Shown here: positions 9,834-18,291 of the stretch, in pieces
Layout: each line of letters begins with the position of its first letter
How positions within the stretch are numbered: the stretch's first letter is position 1
NCBI GenBank assembly: GCA_013150955.1
Contig: JAADJD010000038.1
Coordinates: 122,479 to 186,478 of the forward strand
Reading direction: 5' to 3'
From: Calditrichota bacterium
GTDB taxonomy: Bacteria > Calditrichota > Calditrichia > RBG-13-44-9 > J042
Length of the DNA: 64,000 nt
Program-made: the position numbers and the translations under genes
Notes under the pieces: generated by a model
Told to the model about the DNA's origin: nothing
The model's input: the letters and a program-made list of their open reading frames with translations, nothing else
Database searches by the model: none

Positions 9834-10121
9834 TAAACCCAGATTATGCATTCGCCTACGAATGACACGAATGAACATTAATAAAACAAATAAACCCAAA
9901 TAAAGCGTTAAACCACGAATCACGCGAATGAATTCTAAAATAATCAATAAAAAAGCGAATATATCCGGGAAAGCATTTTCATCCAGATAGAATCAAGTGC
10001 ATTTTATTATTTTTATTGGTATTCATTCGTGTAATTCGTGGTTCTAATGCATAATCTGGGTTTATTATTTTTATTGGTGTTAATTCGTGTAATTCGTAGG
10101 ATAATGCATAATCTGGGTTAA
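9834..10121 (+). repeat. Dispersed MITE-like repeat, copy 2 (composite)
   Basis: Three pieces joined: an orientation-A left end (9834 to about 9893, AACCCAGATTATGCATTCGC), a full orientation-B element (about 9894-10065) and a second right end (about 10066-10121) that again finishes GCATAATCTGGGTTA. The last piece overlaps the 3' end of the acyltransferase gene and supplies its stop codon. The layout suggests insertion of one copy into or beside another. Confidence 0.85.
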
Positions 10122-11387
10122 TCTTTCCTGAAAATACGATACCAGAAACTGTTGCTGCTCTTCCAGAGAACGATCGGGCAACAGGCAAAAGGGCGGATTG
10201 ACCTCCAGAACAACCGAGGCCCGAGACGGCCAGGAAGCCCATCGGGGCCAGAACTGGTAAGCGCCATGGATAATCACCGGATATATGGGTTGGCGGGACT
10301 GCATCAATAGCTTTACCACGCTCCATTTAAAAGGCTGTAAGCCGCCACCCCAGCAGCGCTCGCCTTCGGGGAAAATCCCCACCCGCACACCTCGACTCAA
10401 CAATCGGTGAATCTGACGGATGACCACCGGATCGCGCTGATAACGGGTGGTGGGAATGCCCATGGCCCACCGCAAAAACGCACGCGGAATCGCACTCCCA
10501 AAGGAGGTGCTTTTGGTCAAAAATGCAATTTGATAATCCAGAAATGCGCCAATGATGAATGGATCCATGATGCTTTGATGATTGGCGATGACAAATCCCT
10601 TTCCGGATCGCAACAAATCCACCGCACCGCGTACCTGCACTCGAATCCAGAACCGCAACACCCCCCTTAATACTCTCCGGGCAAGGGATTTCAAGAATCG
10701 ATCCGTCCAGGGAAAATCCGGTCTGGTTTGAATTGGATCAGGTGAACGGAAATTTGCGGATTTGCGAGGAAGGGTTGTGATAACCCGGGGCTGAAATTCC
10801 ACCACCTGCTTTCCCATCCGGTGATACCATCCCCGTAACCACTTCTGAAGAATTAATTCATACTTCAGGGGACTTTCTTTCTGAAAATCCAGATGGTAGA
10901 CCGGTTCCCCCCTGATTTTAAGTTCCAGGTAATGCCCATCGGTGGTGATGCAGGTGACGTTTTCCGCCGGCCAGTCGAGACATTGATTTGCTCCCCAGAA
11001 ACAAAGACGGTCTTCATAAATCACCAGCCGCCCTTTTGCCCGGGAACGATATCGCACCAGCCAGCGGCGGAACCAGTTTCGGTATCCCCGGAAGAAAAAT
11101 TGCACATCGCCGCTGTACAGGGTTACCGGGCCACTGACCCGCAGCGGCGAAAGTTTATCGGCATCGCACGGGGGATTTTCGTTGGGCATTTCCGGCAAAG
11201 GCCGAGCCACTGGTAAATGATCGCGTAAAAAATGATAATACGCATCCGTAGTAAATTCCCGATTCCCCACACGAATTCCCTTCCGATGGAACACCACCGG
11301 CTGATGACAGCTCTGGCAGCGGCCATCATGGAAGGATTCTTCGGCCTGACAGTGGGGACACAGAAAATAAAATCGGTGTGCTTTCAT
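10080..11387 (-). CDS. Zinc-ribbon protein with PlsC-type acyltransferase domain
   Basis: A 435-residue protein in three parts. Residues 1-40 hold two CxxC pairs (LCPHCQAEE, RCQSCHQPV), a zinc ribbon. The middle (about 100-200) is a small beta-rich region not recognised with confidence. The C-terminal part (about 235-420) is a lysophospholipid acyltransferase: ANHQSIMDP (HX4D), GIFPEGERCWGG (the FPEG block), and PVIIHGAYQFWP. It probably acylates a glycerophospholipid at the membrane. The last 12 residues (TQIMHYPTNYTN) and the stop codon are encoded by the dispersed repeat, so the native C-terminus was replaced or extended. Its gene is convergent with pckA. Confidence 0.8.
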   Translation of the reverse strand: MKAHRFYFLCPHCQAEESFHDGRCQSCHQPVVFHRKGIRVGNREFTTDAYYHFLRDHLPVARPLPEMPNENPPCDADKLSPLRVSGPVTLYSGDVQFFFRGYRNWFRRWLVRYRSRAKGRLVIYEDRLCFWGANQCLDWPAENVTCITTDGHYLELKIRGEPVYHLDFQKESPLKYELILQKWLRGWYHRMGKQVVEFQPRVITTLPRKSANFRSPDPIQTRPDFPWTDRFLKSLARRVLRGVLRFWIRVQVRGAVDLLRSGKGFVIANHQSIMDPFIIGAFLDYQIAFLTKSTSFGSAIPRAFLRWAMGIPTTRYQRDPVVIRQIHRLLSRGVRVGIFPEGERCWGGGLQPFKWSVVKLLMQSRQPIYPVIIHGAYQFWPRWASWPSRASVVLEVNPPFCLLPDRSLEEQQQFLVSYFQERLTQIMHYPTNYTN

Positions 11388-11446
11388 ATGGGTTTATTTG
11401 TGGTCATATGATGGATTTGCCCCGGCCAATCGATTCGTTCCCGGAT

Positions 11447-11473
11447 AACAAAAAAGCCGCTCCGTAGAGCGGC
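11447..11473 (-). terminator. Rho-independent terminator after rplS
   Basis: Stem GCCGCTC (11456-11462) with GAGCGGC (11467-11473), and on the minus strand a following TTTTTTGTT. It ends the ffh-to-rplS operon, 13 bases past the rplS stop. Confidence 0.88.
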
Positions 11474-11486
11474 CATTTGTTCGGAC

Positions 11487-11828
11487 CTACCGTTTTTCCT
11501 TGATGCGTGCGGCTTTCCCCTGACGATTGCGCAGGTAATACAGTTTGGCACGGCGCACCCGCCCTACTTTCAGTACCTCAATTTTTTCGATCCGTGGGGA
11601 ATGCAGGGGAAAAATTCGCTCCACACCAACGCCATTGGAGATTTTCCGCACCGTAAAGGTGGCATTAATTCCCGAACCCCGTTTTTTAATGCACACTCCG
11701 GTAAACACCTGAATGCGCTCTTTGTCCCCTTCCCGTACTTTAAAATGCACGGCAATTGTGTCTCCGGCTTTAAAATCGGGCAGGTCTGTTCGCAGTTGCT
11801 CTGCCGTCACCGCGTTTAAAATATCCAT
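11487..11828 (-). CDS. rplS: Large ribosomal subunit protein bL19
   Basis: A 113-residue ribosomal protein located at the 30S-50S interface. Family sequence is clear: [57 protein letters not shown], and [22 protein letters not shown] 11828 has a GGAGGCGACC ribosome site. It is the last gene of the operon, after trmD, in the widely conserved order rpsP-rimM-trmD-rplS. Confidence 0.97.
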   Translation of the reverse strand: MDILNAVTAEQLRTDLPDFKAGDTIAVHFKVREGDKERIQVFTGVCIKKRGSGINATFTVRKISNGVGVERIFPLHSPRIEKIEVLKVGRVRRAKLYYLRNRQGKAARIKEKR

Positions 11829-11890
11829 GGTCGCCTCCAGCTTTTATTTTTTACCCGTTGTTCATTTTGTTCAATGGTTTTATCGATCAC

Positions 11891-12613
11891 TTACCCGGAC
11901 TTTTGTTTTCCCTTCCGGGAATTTAGAAATTTTTCGTACAAATCCGGTCGTCGCGCCCGGGTTCGTTCCAGACGTTGTTCCATGCGCCAGCGGGCAATCT
12001 TTTGATGATTCCCGGACAACAGCACCTCTGGTACCCGCATTCCCCGATACACTTCTGGACGGGTGTAGTATGGGCAATCCAGTAAAAAGTCCTGAAAAGA
12101 ATCGGTTCGAGCCGATTCGATGTCGCTGATGACCCCGGGAATCAGTCGCACAATGGCATCAATCATCAGCAGGCTGGGGATCTCGCCACCGGTCAGGATA
12201 AAATCTCCGATGGAAATTTCATCCGTCACCCAGTAATCGATGACCCGCTGATCCACTGCCTTATAATGCCCACACAGAAATACCAGGTGGCTTTCCCCGG
12301 CCAGTTCCTGAGCCACCTGCTGATCGAACATCCGTCCCTGCGGTGTGGGAAAAATAATCCGGGCACTTCGCCGATCCCCACTCTGCCGAAAAATATAATC
12401 CAGCGCCTCAAAAAACGGTTCCGGTTTCAGGACCATCCCAGGTCCTCCACCGTAGGGTACATCATCCACCGTTCGGTGTTTATCGGTGGTAAAATCCCGC
12501 AAATCCCACAATCGCAAATCCAGTTCCACCCGTTTGCGCGCCTGTTTAAGGATGCTCTCGTTCAGGGGTTCACGCAGGATTCGGGGAAACGCTGTGATGA
12601 CGTCAATCCGCAT
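11891..12613 (-). CDS. trmD: tRNA (guanine-N1)-methyltransferase
   Basis: A 240-residue SPOUT-class enzyme that methylates G37 of tRNAs using S-adenosylmethionine, preventing frameshifts. Motifs: DDVPYGGGPGMVLKPEPF, LCGHYKAVDQRV, ISIGDFILTGGEIP, and the C-terminal GNHQKIARWRMEQRL. The frame is open to 12640, but GAGGAGG lies just before ATG 12613 and the homologous start MRIDVITAFP is there. It overlaps the end of rimM by 11 bp, implying translational coupling. Confidence 0.97.
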   Translation of the reverse strand: MRIDVITAFPRILREPLNESILKQARKRVELDLRLWDLRDFTTDKHRTVDDVPYGGGPGMVLKPEPFFEALDYIFRQSGDRRSARIIFPTPQGRMFDQQVAQELAGESHLVFLCGHYKAVDQRVIDYWVTDEISIGDFILTGGEIPSLLMIDAIVRLIPGVISDIESARTDSFQDFLLDCPYYTRPEVYRGMRVPEVLLSGNHQKIARWRMEQRLERTRARRPDLYEKFLNSRKGKQKSG

Positions 12614-13121
12614 TTTCCTCCTCTTCCAGCATTCCCTCAATCAACTGCACCACCACTTTCCCGGCGTTCAGATCCACGGCCTTAACAAACTGGGAGATGG
12701 CCGGGATCAAAACCTCGCGTTTCCCCTGGCGGACCACATACACATCGTGGGCACCCCGGGTCCAGACTTCCTCCAGTGTCCCCAGAAACTGTCCTTCCGT
12801 GTCAAAGACCTTCAAACCAATCAAATCGTGAATAAAATAGGTATCCTCTGGCAATTCAATTTTTTCCGTTTCGGGCACAAACAATTCCTTTTGAGTTAGC
12901 TGCCGGGCTAACTCCTTGGTGTGAACCCCCTTTAATTTCAACAGGATCGTGGATCCTCTCAGTTGCACATCTTCGACGATGAATCCACGATACCCCTCAT
13001 CCGTCTCGACATAAACGGTTTTTAATTGCAAAAACCGTTCTGGAATTCCCGAATAGGCTACGGCTTTGACATACCCCTGAACGCCATGGGTTTGCAAAAC
13101 CCGCCCGATTGCTATATACAT
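12603..13121 (-). CDS. rimM: Ribosome maturation factor RimM
   Basis: A 172-residue 30S assembly factor that works with uS19. It has the N-terminal RimM barrel (IAIGRVLQTHGVQGYVKAV) and a C-terminal PRC-barrel-like part (DLIGLKVFDTEGQFLGTLEE, then VLIPAISQFVKAVDLNAGKV). The frame also has a TTG at 13130. ATG 13121 fits the family start, but its ribosome site is poor, in contrast to its neighbours. A terminator-like hairpin ends only about 15 bases upstream. Confidence 0.95.
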   Translation of the reverse strand: MYIAIGRVLQTHGVQGYVKAVAYSGIPERFLQLKTVYVETDEGYRGFIVEDVQLRGSTILLKLKGVHTKELARQLTQKELFVPETEKIELPEDTYFIHDLIGLKVFDTEGQFLGTLEEVWTRGAHDVYVVRQGKREVLIPAISQFVKAVDLNAGKVVVQLIEGMLEEEENAD

Positions 13122-13135
13122 GGCATCCAAACATT

Positions 13136-13174
13136 AAAAAACAAGATTCGGGAAAACCCCCTTCCCGAATCTTG
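13136..13174 (-). terminator. Terminator-like hairpin between khpA and rimM
   Basis: A perfect 13-bp stem, CAAGATTCGGGAA (13142-13154) with TTCCCGAATCTTG (13162-13174), seven-base loop, and on the minus strand a following TTTTTT (13141-13136). It sits inside an otherwise continuous operon, directly before rimM. It may be a partial terminator that lowers rimM-trmD-rplS expression relative to rpsP, or an attenuator. Confidence 0.75.
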
Positions 13175-13199
13175 CAGGCATCCATTGGTCAATAAATTT

Positions 13200-13430
13200 T
13201 TATTCAAGGATTTCCAATACGGCTCGCTTCCCCATTTTGGCGGCCGCCGCGCTCAAGAGGGTTCGAATGGCCTTGGCGGTTTGACCGCGCTTTCCAATCA
13301 CTTTACCCAGGTCGCCATCACCCACGCGCAGTTCGTAAACCGTAACTCGCTCTCCTTCCACTTCCGTCACCTGAACCTCTTCCGGCTTATCCACAAGATG
13401 CTTAGCAATGAACTCCACGAATTCTTTCAT
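13200..13430 (-). CDS. khpA: KH-domain RNA-binding protein
   Basis: A 76-residue single KH domain protein of the KhpA/YlqC family, an RNA-binding partner found between rpsP and rimM in many bacteria. The core [20 protein letters not shown] contains the KH GxxG loop (GKRG). ATG 13430 has a strong AGGAGG ribosome site. Confidence 0.94.
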   Translation of the reverse strand: MKEFVEFIAKHLVDKPEEVQVTEVEGERVTVYELRVGDGDLGKVIGKRGQTAKAIRTLLSAAAAKMGKRAVLEILE

Positions 13431-13487
13431 CGACCATACCTCCTTTAACCTATTTGAAGTTGTGAATTATTTAGGAGATGTTTTGCC

Positions 13488-14030
13488 TTACCCTTCTTTC
13501 TTCTCGTCCTTCTCTTCGGTCGTTTCTTCTGTGGATGCTGCATTGGTTTCGGTTTCTGCGCTTTCCGGAGTTGCCGGTGCTTCGGTTGCGGATTCCGCTT
13601 CTGCCTCCGCTGTGGCTGCCTCTTCCGGTGCCGGTTCCGCTTCCTCGGCCTTCTGGGCAGCTGCTTTCTTTTCCTGAGCCTTCTTGGCTTCCAGACGTTT
13701 TCGACGCTCTATCTGCAGGACCTCCCACTTCTTCATTTCTTCTTCAATTTTTTCCGGGGGAAGTCCGCGACGCATCAAATCAAATTTTAAGATAATGCCT
13801 TTCCGCCGCAGCAAGCTCTTCACCGTATCCGTGGGAATTGCGCCCTGACTTAACCAGTACAACGCCCGATCTTCTTTGACTTCAATGACGTGCGGATCGG
13901 TCATCGGGTTGTAATAACCAATTTCTTCAATAAACCGGCCATCCCGGGGCGAACGCGCATCGGCAGCCACAATGCGATAAAACGGGCGCTTCTTCCGACC
14001 CATCCGACGCAGTCTTAGTTTAACAGCCAA
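13488..14030 (-). CDS. rpsP: Small ribosomal subunit protein bS16 with long acidic tail
   Basis: Residues 1 to about 85 are a normal bS16 ([51 protein letters not shown]). Most bS16 proteins end soon after. Here about 85-95 more residues follow: first a Lys/Arg/Glu-rich helix, then a low-complexity Ala/Glu/Thr-rich tail ([18 protein letters not shown]). The start is a TTG at 14030 with a GGAGGT ribosome site six bases upstream. It lies between ffh and khpA on the same strand. Confidence 0.95.
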   Translation of the reverse strand: MAVKLRLRRMGRKKRPFYRIVAADARSPRDGRFIEEIGYYNPMTDPHVIEVKEDRALYWLSQGAIPTDTVKSLLRRKGIILKFDLMRRGLPPEKIEEEMKKWEVLQIERRKRLEAKKAQEKKAAAQKAEEAEPAPEEAATAEAEAESATEAPATPESAETETNAASTEETTEEKDEKKEG

Positions 14031-14144
14031 TCCTGACCTCCATCCTTTTGTTCGTTTATGTTCACTTAATTTAACCGTTCACCGTAATTTCTATGGTAAA
14101 ATAAACGTTTCCGTGCAAAGGTTCAATCTTTTTTGATGGAAATT

Positions 14145-15482
14145 TTAGGAAAATGGAAATCCTCCGGGATTTATCCCGCCGCGAAATTTCATGCGTTTCA
14201 TTCGGCGGATCATTTTCCGCATTTCGTCGAATTGTTTTAATAACTGATTCACGTCCTGAACGCGGGTACCGCTCCCCATGGCAATCCGGCGGCGCCGGCT
14301 GCCATTAATGATTCGCGGATTGCGCCGCTCCTCCGGGGTCATGGAATTGATGATGGCCTCGATGCGCACCAGGGCCTTTTCATCCACCTGAACATTGCGC
14401 AGTTGCTTGCCCACTCCAGGGATCATCCCCAGCAGCTGTTCCAGAGGCCCCATCTTTTTAATTTGCTGCAGCTGATCGTAAAAATCCTCCAGCGTAAATT
14501 CATCCCGCCGCAACTTCTGTTCCAGCTTCCTGGCTTTCTCCACATCGATGGCTTCCTGGGCTTTTTCCACCAGCGTCACCACATCGCCCATGCCCAGGAT
14601 GCGCGAGGCCATGCGATCGGGATGAAAGTCCTCGATGGCATCCAATTTTTCGCCGGTACCAATGAATTTAATGGGTCGCCCGGTCACCGCCCGAATGCTC
14701 AGGGCAGCACCGCCACGGGCATCGCCATCCATCTTGGTCAACACCACGCCGGAAAAGTCCAGTCGATCCAGGAATGCCTTCGCCGCATTCACGGCATCCT
14801 GACCGGTCATGCTATCGGCCACAAACAGGATTTCGTGTGGCTTAACTTCCTTTTTGATGCGTTCCAGTTCCTGCATCATCTCATCATCAATGTGCAGGCG
14901 ACCCGCCGTATCCAGGATCAACACATCGCATCCCTGCTTGCGGCACGCCTGAATGGATTCCTTACAAATGGCCACCGCATCCTGCGAATCGGTGGCATAG
15001 ACCGGAATCCCCAGATTTTTGCCGATGATTTTCAGCTGTTCCTTTGCTGCCGGACGATACACATCCGCGGCGACCAGCATAGGCCGACGCCCTTTTTTCC
15101 GCAGGTAATTGGCCAGCTTCCCGGCAAATGTCGTTTTACCGGAGCCCTGCAGTCCGGCCAACATGATGATGGTCGGCGGAATCCCGGCCATTTTTATTTC
15201 GGCATGGGATTCCCCCATCAACCGCACCAGCTCATCATGGACGATTTTTACAACTTGCTGACCGGGAGTGACGCTTCGTAAGACTTCGGCCCCCACAGCC
15301 TTTTGTCGAACCGCATCGATAAAATCCTTTGCCACCCGATAGTTCACATCCGCTTCCAGCAACGCCCGCCGTATTTCCTTCAGCGAATCCGCAATGTTTT
15401 TTTCGGTCAGCTTCCCCTGTCCGCGAATCTTCTTTAACGCCGTTTCCAGCTTCGCCGTTAAGTCCTCAAGCATATTCGCCAC
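14145..15482 (-). CDS. ffh: Signal recognition particle protein Ffh (SRP54)
   Basis: A 445-residue GTPase that, with 4.5S RNA, targets nascent membrane proteins to FtsY and the translocon. N domain at residues 1-90; G domain with the P-loop LAGLQGSGKTTFAGKLA, DVYRPAAKEQL, LDTAGRLHID, and TKMDGDARGGAALS; then the Met-rich M domain ending MIRRMKRMKFRGG. The start may be GTG 15482 or ATG 15473; an AAAGG favours the GTG weakly. First gene of the ffh-rpsP-khpA-rimM-trmD-rplS operon. Confidence 0.97.
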   Translation of the reverse strand: MANMLEDLTAKLETALKKIRGQGKLTEKNIADSLKEIRRALLEADVNYRVAKDFIDAVRQKAVGAEVLRSVTPGQQVVKIVHDELVRLMGESHAEIKMAGIPPTIIMLAGLQGSGKTTFAGKLANYLRKKGRRPMLVAADVYRPAAKEQLKIIGKNLGIPVYATDSQDAVAICKESIQACRKQGCDVLILDTAGRLHIDDEMMQELERIKKEVKPHEILFVADSMTGQDAVNAAKAFLDRLDFSGVVLTKMDGDARGGAALSIRAVTGRPIKFIGTGEKLDAIEDFHPDRMASRILGMGDVVTLVEKAQEAIDVEKARKLEQKLRRDEFTLEDFYDQLQQIKKMGPLEQLLGMIPGVGKQLRNVQVDEKALVRIEAIINSMTPEERRNPRIINGSRRRRIAMGSGTRVQDVNQLLKQFDEMRKMIRRMKRMKFRGGINPGGFPFS

Positions 15483-15751
15483 TCTGCGCCTTTGTCCATA
15501 GCAATCCCAATCTAATTAAAGCGGGTAAATTTACGGAAACTGTAATATCTTTGCAAATATTTTTTATTAATCAAACGGGTGGTCCGCAGCTCTCAGACAC
15601 CGAAATCGTCAAGGGCTTTCCGGGTCGAAAATCGGCCTGAAAGTCCAGGCATCAGCTCCGGGAAAATCCTGACTTTTCTGCCAAAACCGTGCGGCCCCTC
15701 CCTTCGTTTTTCCTGGATAACACAAACCCGGAAAGCCTCCTCTCAAATCGA

Positions 15752-16255
15752 TTAAAATTCCTCAAATATGCGGCGACCGTCAACCTTTTTCATATTCAAC
15801 AACACTTTTTTCCCTTCGTTTACATACGCTTCCAGAATGCGGCCGATGAAAATGATGTGATCCCCGGAGTCAACTTCCTTCTCCAGCACACATTCAAAAT
15901 TGATGGTCGCATCCCGGATGAGCGGTGACTGGATGTGACGGGCAGGGAGTGTTGCCAACCCGGTCTCCTTAAATTTATCCACCTGATCCCCGTGAGTCGA
16001 TCCAAAAAATTCCACCGCGGATTGCAGTCCCTTGTTGGGTACGGCGATGACAAACTCCCCACTTTCGCGGATCAAACGGTGGGTATATCCGGTTTTGGAC
16101 AGGGCCACAGCAAACAGCGGGGGATCGTATGAGCACTTCATGTTCCATCCAGCAATCATCCCGCTGGGTCGCCCACCCCGATCCACAGAAATGACAAATA
16201 CACAACTTTCAGGTTTAAATCGATCAAACGCTTCTCGGGGTGTAACGGTTTTCAT
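15752..16255 (-). CDS. Flavin reductase family protein
   Basis: A 167-residue FMN-binding split-barrel protein of the flavin reductase-like family. Features: FVISVDRGGRPSGMIAGWNM, PLFAVALSKTGYTHRLIRES, EFVIAVPNKGL, and DHIIFIGRILEAYVNEGKK. Members bind FMN and either reduce flavin with NAD(P)H or act as flavoprotein oxidoreductases with partner proteins; the actual substrate is not visible. A TTG at 16258 precedes ATG 16255; AGGGAGA supports 16255. It stands alone, 270 bp upstream of ffh in the reading direction. Confidence 0.87.
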   Translation of the reverse strand: MKTVTPREAFDRFKPESCVFVISVDRGGRPSGMIAGWNMKCSYDPPLFAVALSKTGYTHRLIRESGEFVIAVPNKGLQSAVEFFGSTHGDQVDKFKETGLATLPARHIQSPLIRDATINFECVLEKEVDSGDHIIFIGRILEAYVNEGKKVLLNMKKVDGRRIFEEF

Positions 16256-16408
16256 CAAATCTCCCTTTATTTTTTTTGGCTAAAAATTAATGATTCATTG
16301 GTGATGCGAAAATCTGAATTTATCTTTTTCGCCGCCCTTACCTGCCTCCCAAGATGGTTCAATTTTGACTTTGCAGGGAATCGGGGGTTACCCAAATTCA
16401 TACCAAAT

Positions 16409-16602
16409 AAACTCAGATTATGGATTCGCCTACGAATGACACGAATGAACACCAATAAAAATGTTATCTGGATGAAAATGTTTTCCCGGATATATTCGCT
16501 ATCTTGTTGATGCTTTTAGAATTCATTCGCGTGATTCGTGGTTTAACGCTTTATTTGGGATTATTCGCGTAATTCGTGATCAAAAGCATAATTTGGGTTT
16601 AA
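16409..16602 (+). repeat. Dispersed MITE-like repeat, copy 3 (orientation A, internally deleted)
   Basis: Starts AACTCAGATTATGGATTCGC. The usual stretch between the left end and the ATCTGGATGAAAATG block is shortened. It then has the core TTCCCGGATATATTCGCTAT and GTGATTCGTGGTTTAACGC, plus an extra right end finishing AGCATAATTTGGGTTTA. It lies in the divergent gap between the flavin reductase and the orphan Rossmann gene; 16603-16845 holds no other clear feature. Confidence 0.82.
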
Positions 16603-16860
16603 TTCCCTCATCGGTTTCGTCTCAGGCTTGAATGGAACCGCAAGCTATCTGGCGATTTTTGTCAAAAAAATTTGACACCGGAAAGGTATCCATCTTCAAA
16701 GACACATCCAACAACCTTTTGAAAAACCAGAAATTAGAAGCACTGGCAAGCTTTTTGAAAAAACGCCTCCACTGAGCGGCATGCGCCGTGAGCAGTCTGA
16801 ACACCTGTCACCTCTTCAGGTGAAAGGAAATATGGATCCATCATTAAGGAGGGGAATCGA

Positions 16861-17850
16861 TTGGGTCGTTTGCTTATCACCCACCTGCGCCGACTGGGCG
16901 TTCTTTTCCTGGATGCCCTTTTCGATCACGACCGCTTTTACGCATTCCTGGGATGGATGCAGCGTCGACTGGGCTGGCCTCGCATTCAGACCGTCTTTCT
17001 GATGTACCCGGAAACGCTGGCTTATGCGCTGGCGTTTGTGTATCCTTCGCGACTGGAACGAGTCAAATGGCGGCCATTTCTGGCAGGGTTCTTTCGCCAG
17101 AACCGTCGGTGGGGACTTATGTTTGCCATTTCGGCCACCCAGCAAGATTTCCGGGATCCCCAAAATCTCCCCTATCTCCAACAGCTGGTCGATCGGATGG
17201 AAACGATACGTCGTCTGGTGGGGGGACGACAAAAGACGTTTGCCGGGATTCTGCCCGGGGTTCTCTTTGCACGTCGGATTTTACGGGATGCTCCGGAAGC
17301 CGACCTCACCGTGGCCGCCGTCATTCAGGCAATTCAGCAGATCGAGAAAAGGGAATCGCTATCGCCATCACCTCCCATCCTGGTGCTGGGCGGTCGGGGC
17401 TTTATCGGGCGCCGGCTGGTCAAAGCGTTGCAATCCAGGGGGCGGATGGTGTTTACCGTGGACAGGGACGAAGCCTGGCCGGTTTTTCCCGGGGATACCC
17501 GTTTCGTTGTCGTAAACGTGGCCTCCAATCGAGCCCTTCTGGAATATATGGGACACCTGCAACCCGGTATGGTGGTGATTAACGAAGCCTACCCGCCGCC
17601 ACCTTCTTACCTGCTCCAGTTCACTGGAATCGTTTTATATCACATCAAGGGCATCCGCGCCTGGGCAATGCCACCCTTTCCCCATGCCTACCAAGGGGGA
17701 ATCCCCTGTTGTGCTGCCTTTCCCGACGATCAAATGGAGGTGCTGGTGGAAAGATTGCTGGATGGTGTCAAAAGGGTATCGATTCAAAAATCAAAAAAAG
17801 TGTCTACAACGACAACCGCAAAATTCAAATCAGAAAATGACTTTTCATAA
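16861..17850 (+). CDS. Hypothetical protein with a Rossmann-like nucleotide-binding segment
   Basis: A 329-residue protein. The start is TTG 16861, six bases after a strong AAGGAGGGG (16846-16854). The N-terminal half is helical and aromatic-rich (DALFDHDRFYAFLGWMQRRL) with no domain I can name. Around residues 178-200, PILVLGGRGFIGRRLVKAL is a glycine-rich dinucleotide-binding loop (GGRGFIG) on a beta-alpha-beta unit, as in NAD(P)-dependent reductases. The C-terminal 20 residues are low-complexity Lys/Ser/Thr. It stands alone between two dispersed repeats. An oxidoreductase is likely; the substrate is unknown. Confidence 0.75.
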   Translation: MGRLLITHLRRLGVLFLDALFDHDRFYAFLGWMQRRLGWPRIQTVFLMYPETLAYALAFVYPSRLERVKWRPFLAGFFRQNRRWGLMFAISATQQDFRDPQNLPYLQQLVDRMETIRRLVGGRQKTFAGILPGVLFARRILRDAPEADLTVAAVIQAIQQIEKRESLSPSPPILVLGGRGFIGRRLVKALQSRGRMVFTVDRDEAWPVFPGDTRFVVVNVASNRALLEYMGHLQPGMVVINEAYPPPPSYLLQFTGIVLYHIKGIRAWAMPPFPHAYQGGIPCCAAFPDDQMEVLVERLLDGVKRVSIQKSKKVSTTTTAKFKSENDFS

Positions 17851-17929
17851 AATAGGTTTAGCCACAATAAAAAATTTTTGACACTCAAACCATTGAAAAA
17901 TCAAGTTAAAACATTAACTATTTGTTTAT

Positions 17930-18135
17930 CCAAGATTATGCATTAACCTACGAATTGCACGAATTAACCCAGATTATGCATTAAAACCACGAATTACACG
18001 AATAAACACAAATAAAAATAATAGAATACACTTGATTCTATCAGGATAAAATGTTTTCCCGGATATATTCGCTATTTTGTTAATATTATTCGAATTCATT
18101 CGCGTGATTCGTGGTTTAACGTATTATTTGGGTTT
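17930..18135 (+). repeat. Dispersed MITE-like repeat, copy 4 (orientation A, duplicated left end)
   Basis: Two left ends in tandem (AAGATTATGCATTAACCTAC, then CCCAGATTATGCATTAAAAC) followed by the standard core and a right end at TTATTTGGGTTTA. It lies between two convergent genes. Nothing else is visible in 17851-18291. Confidence 0.85.
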
Positions 18136-18291
18136 ATCTCAAATGATTCTTCAATAACGAAAAACGCCCAAAAGTAAAAAAAATCGCACAAGTCCTTAAA
18201 ATTCAATTTTCTTTTTGACACAATCCTTTCTGCAGTAGAAATTGTGACATGAAATAACCGAGAATCATATCAATGCTTAATGAATTTGGAA

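Noticed and set aside
16622..16804. A 60-codon minus-strand frame next to repeat copy 3
   Set aside because: Low-complexity Phe/Lys-rich, no ribosome site and no recognisable domain.
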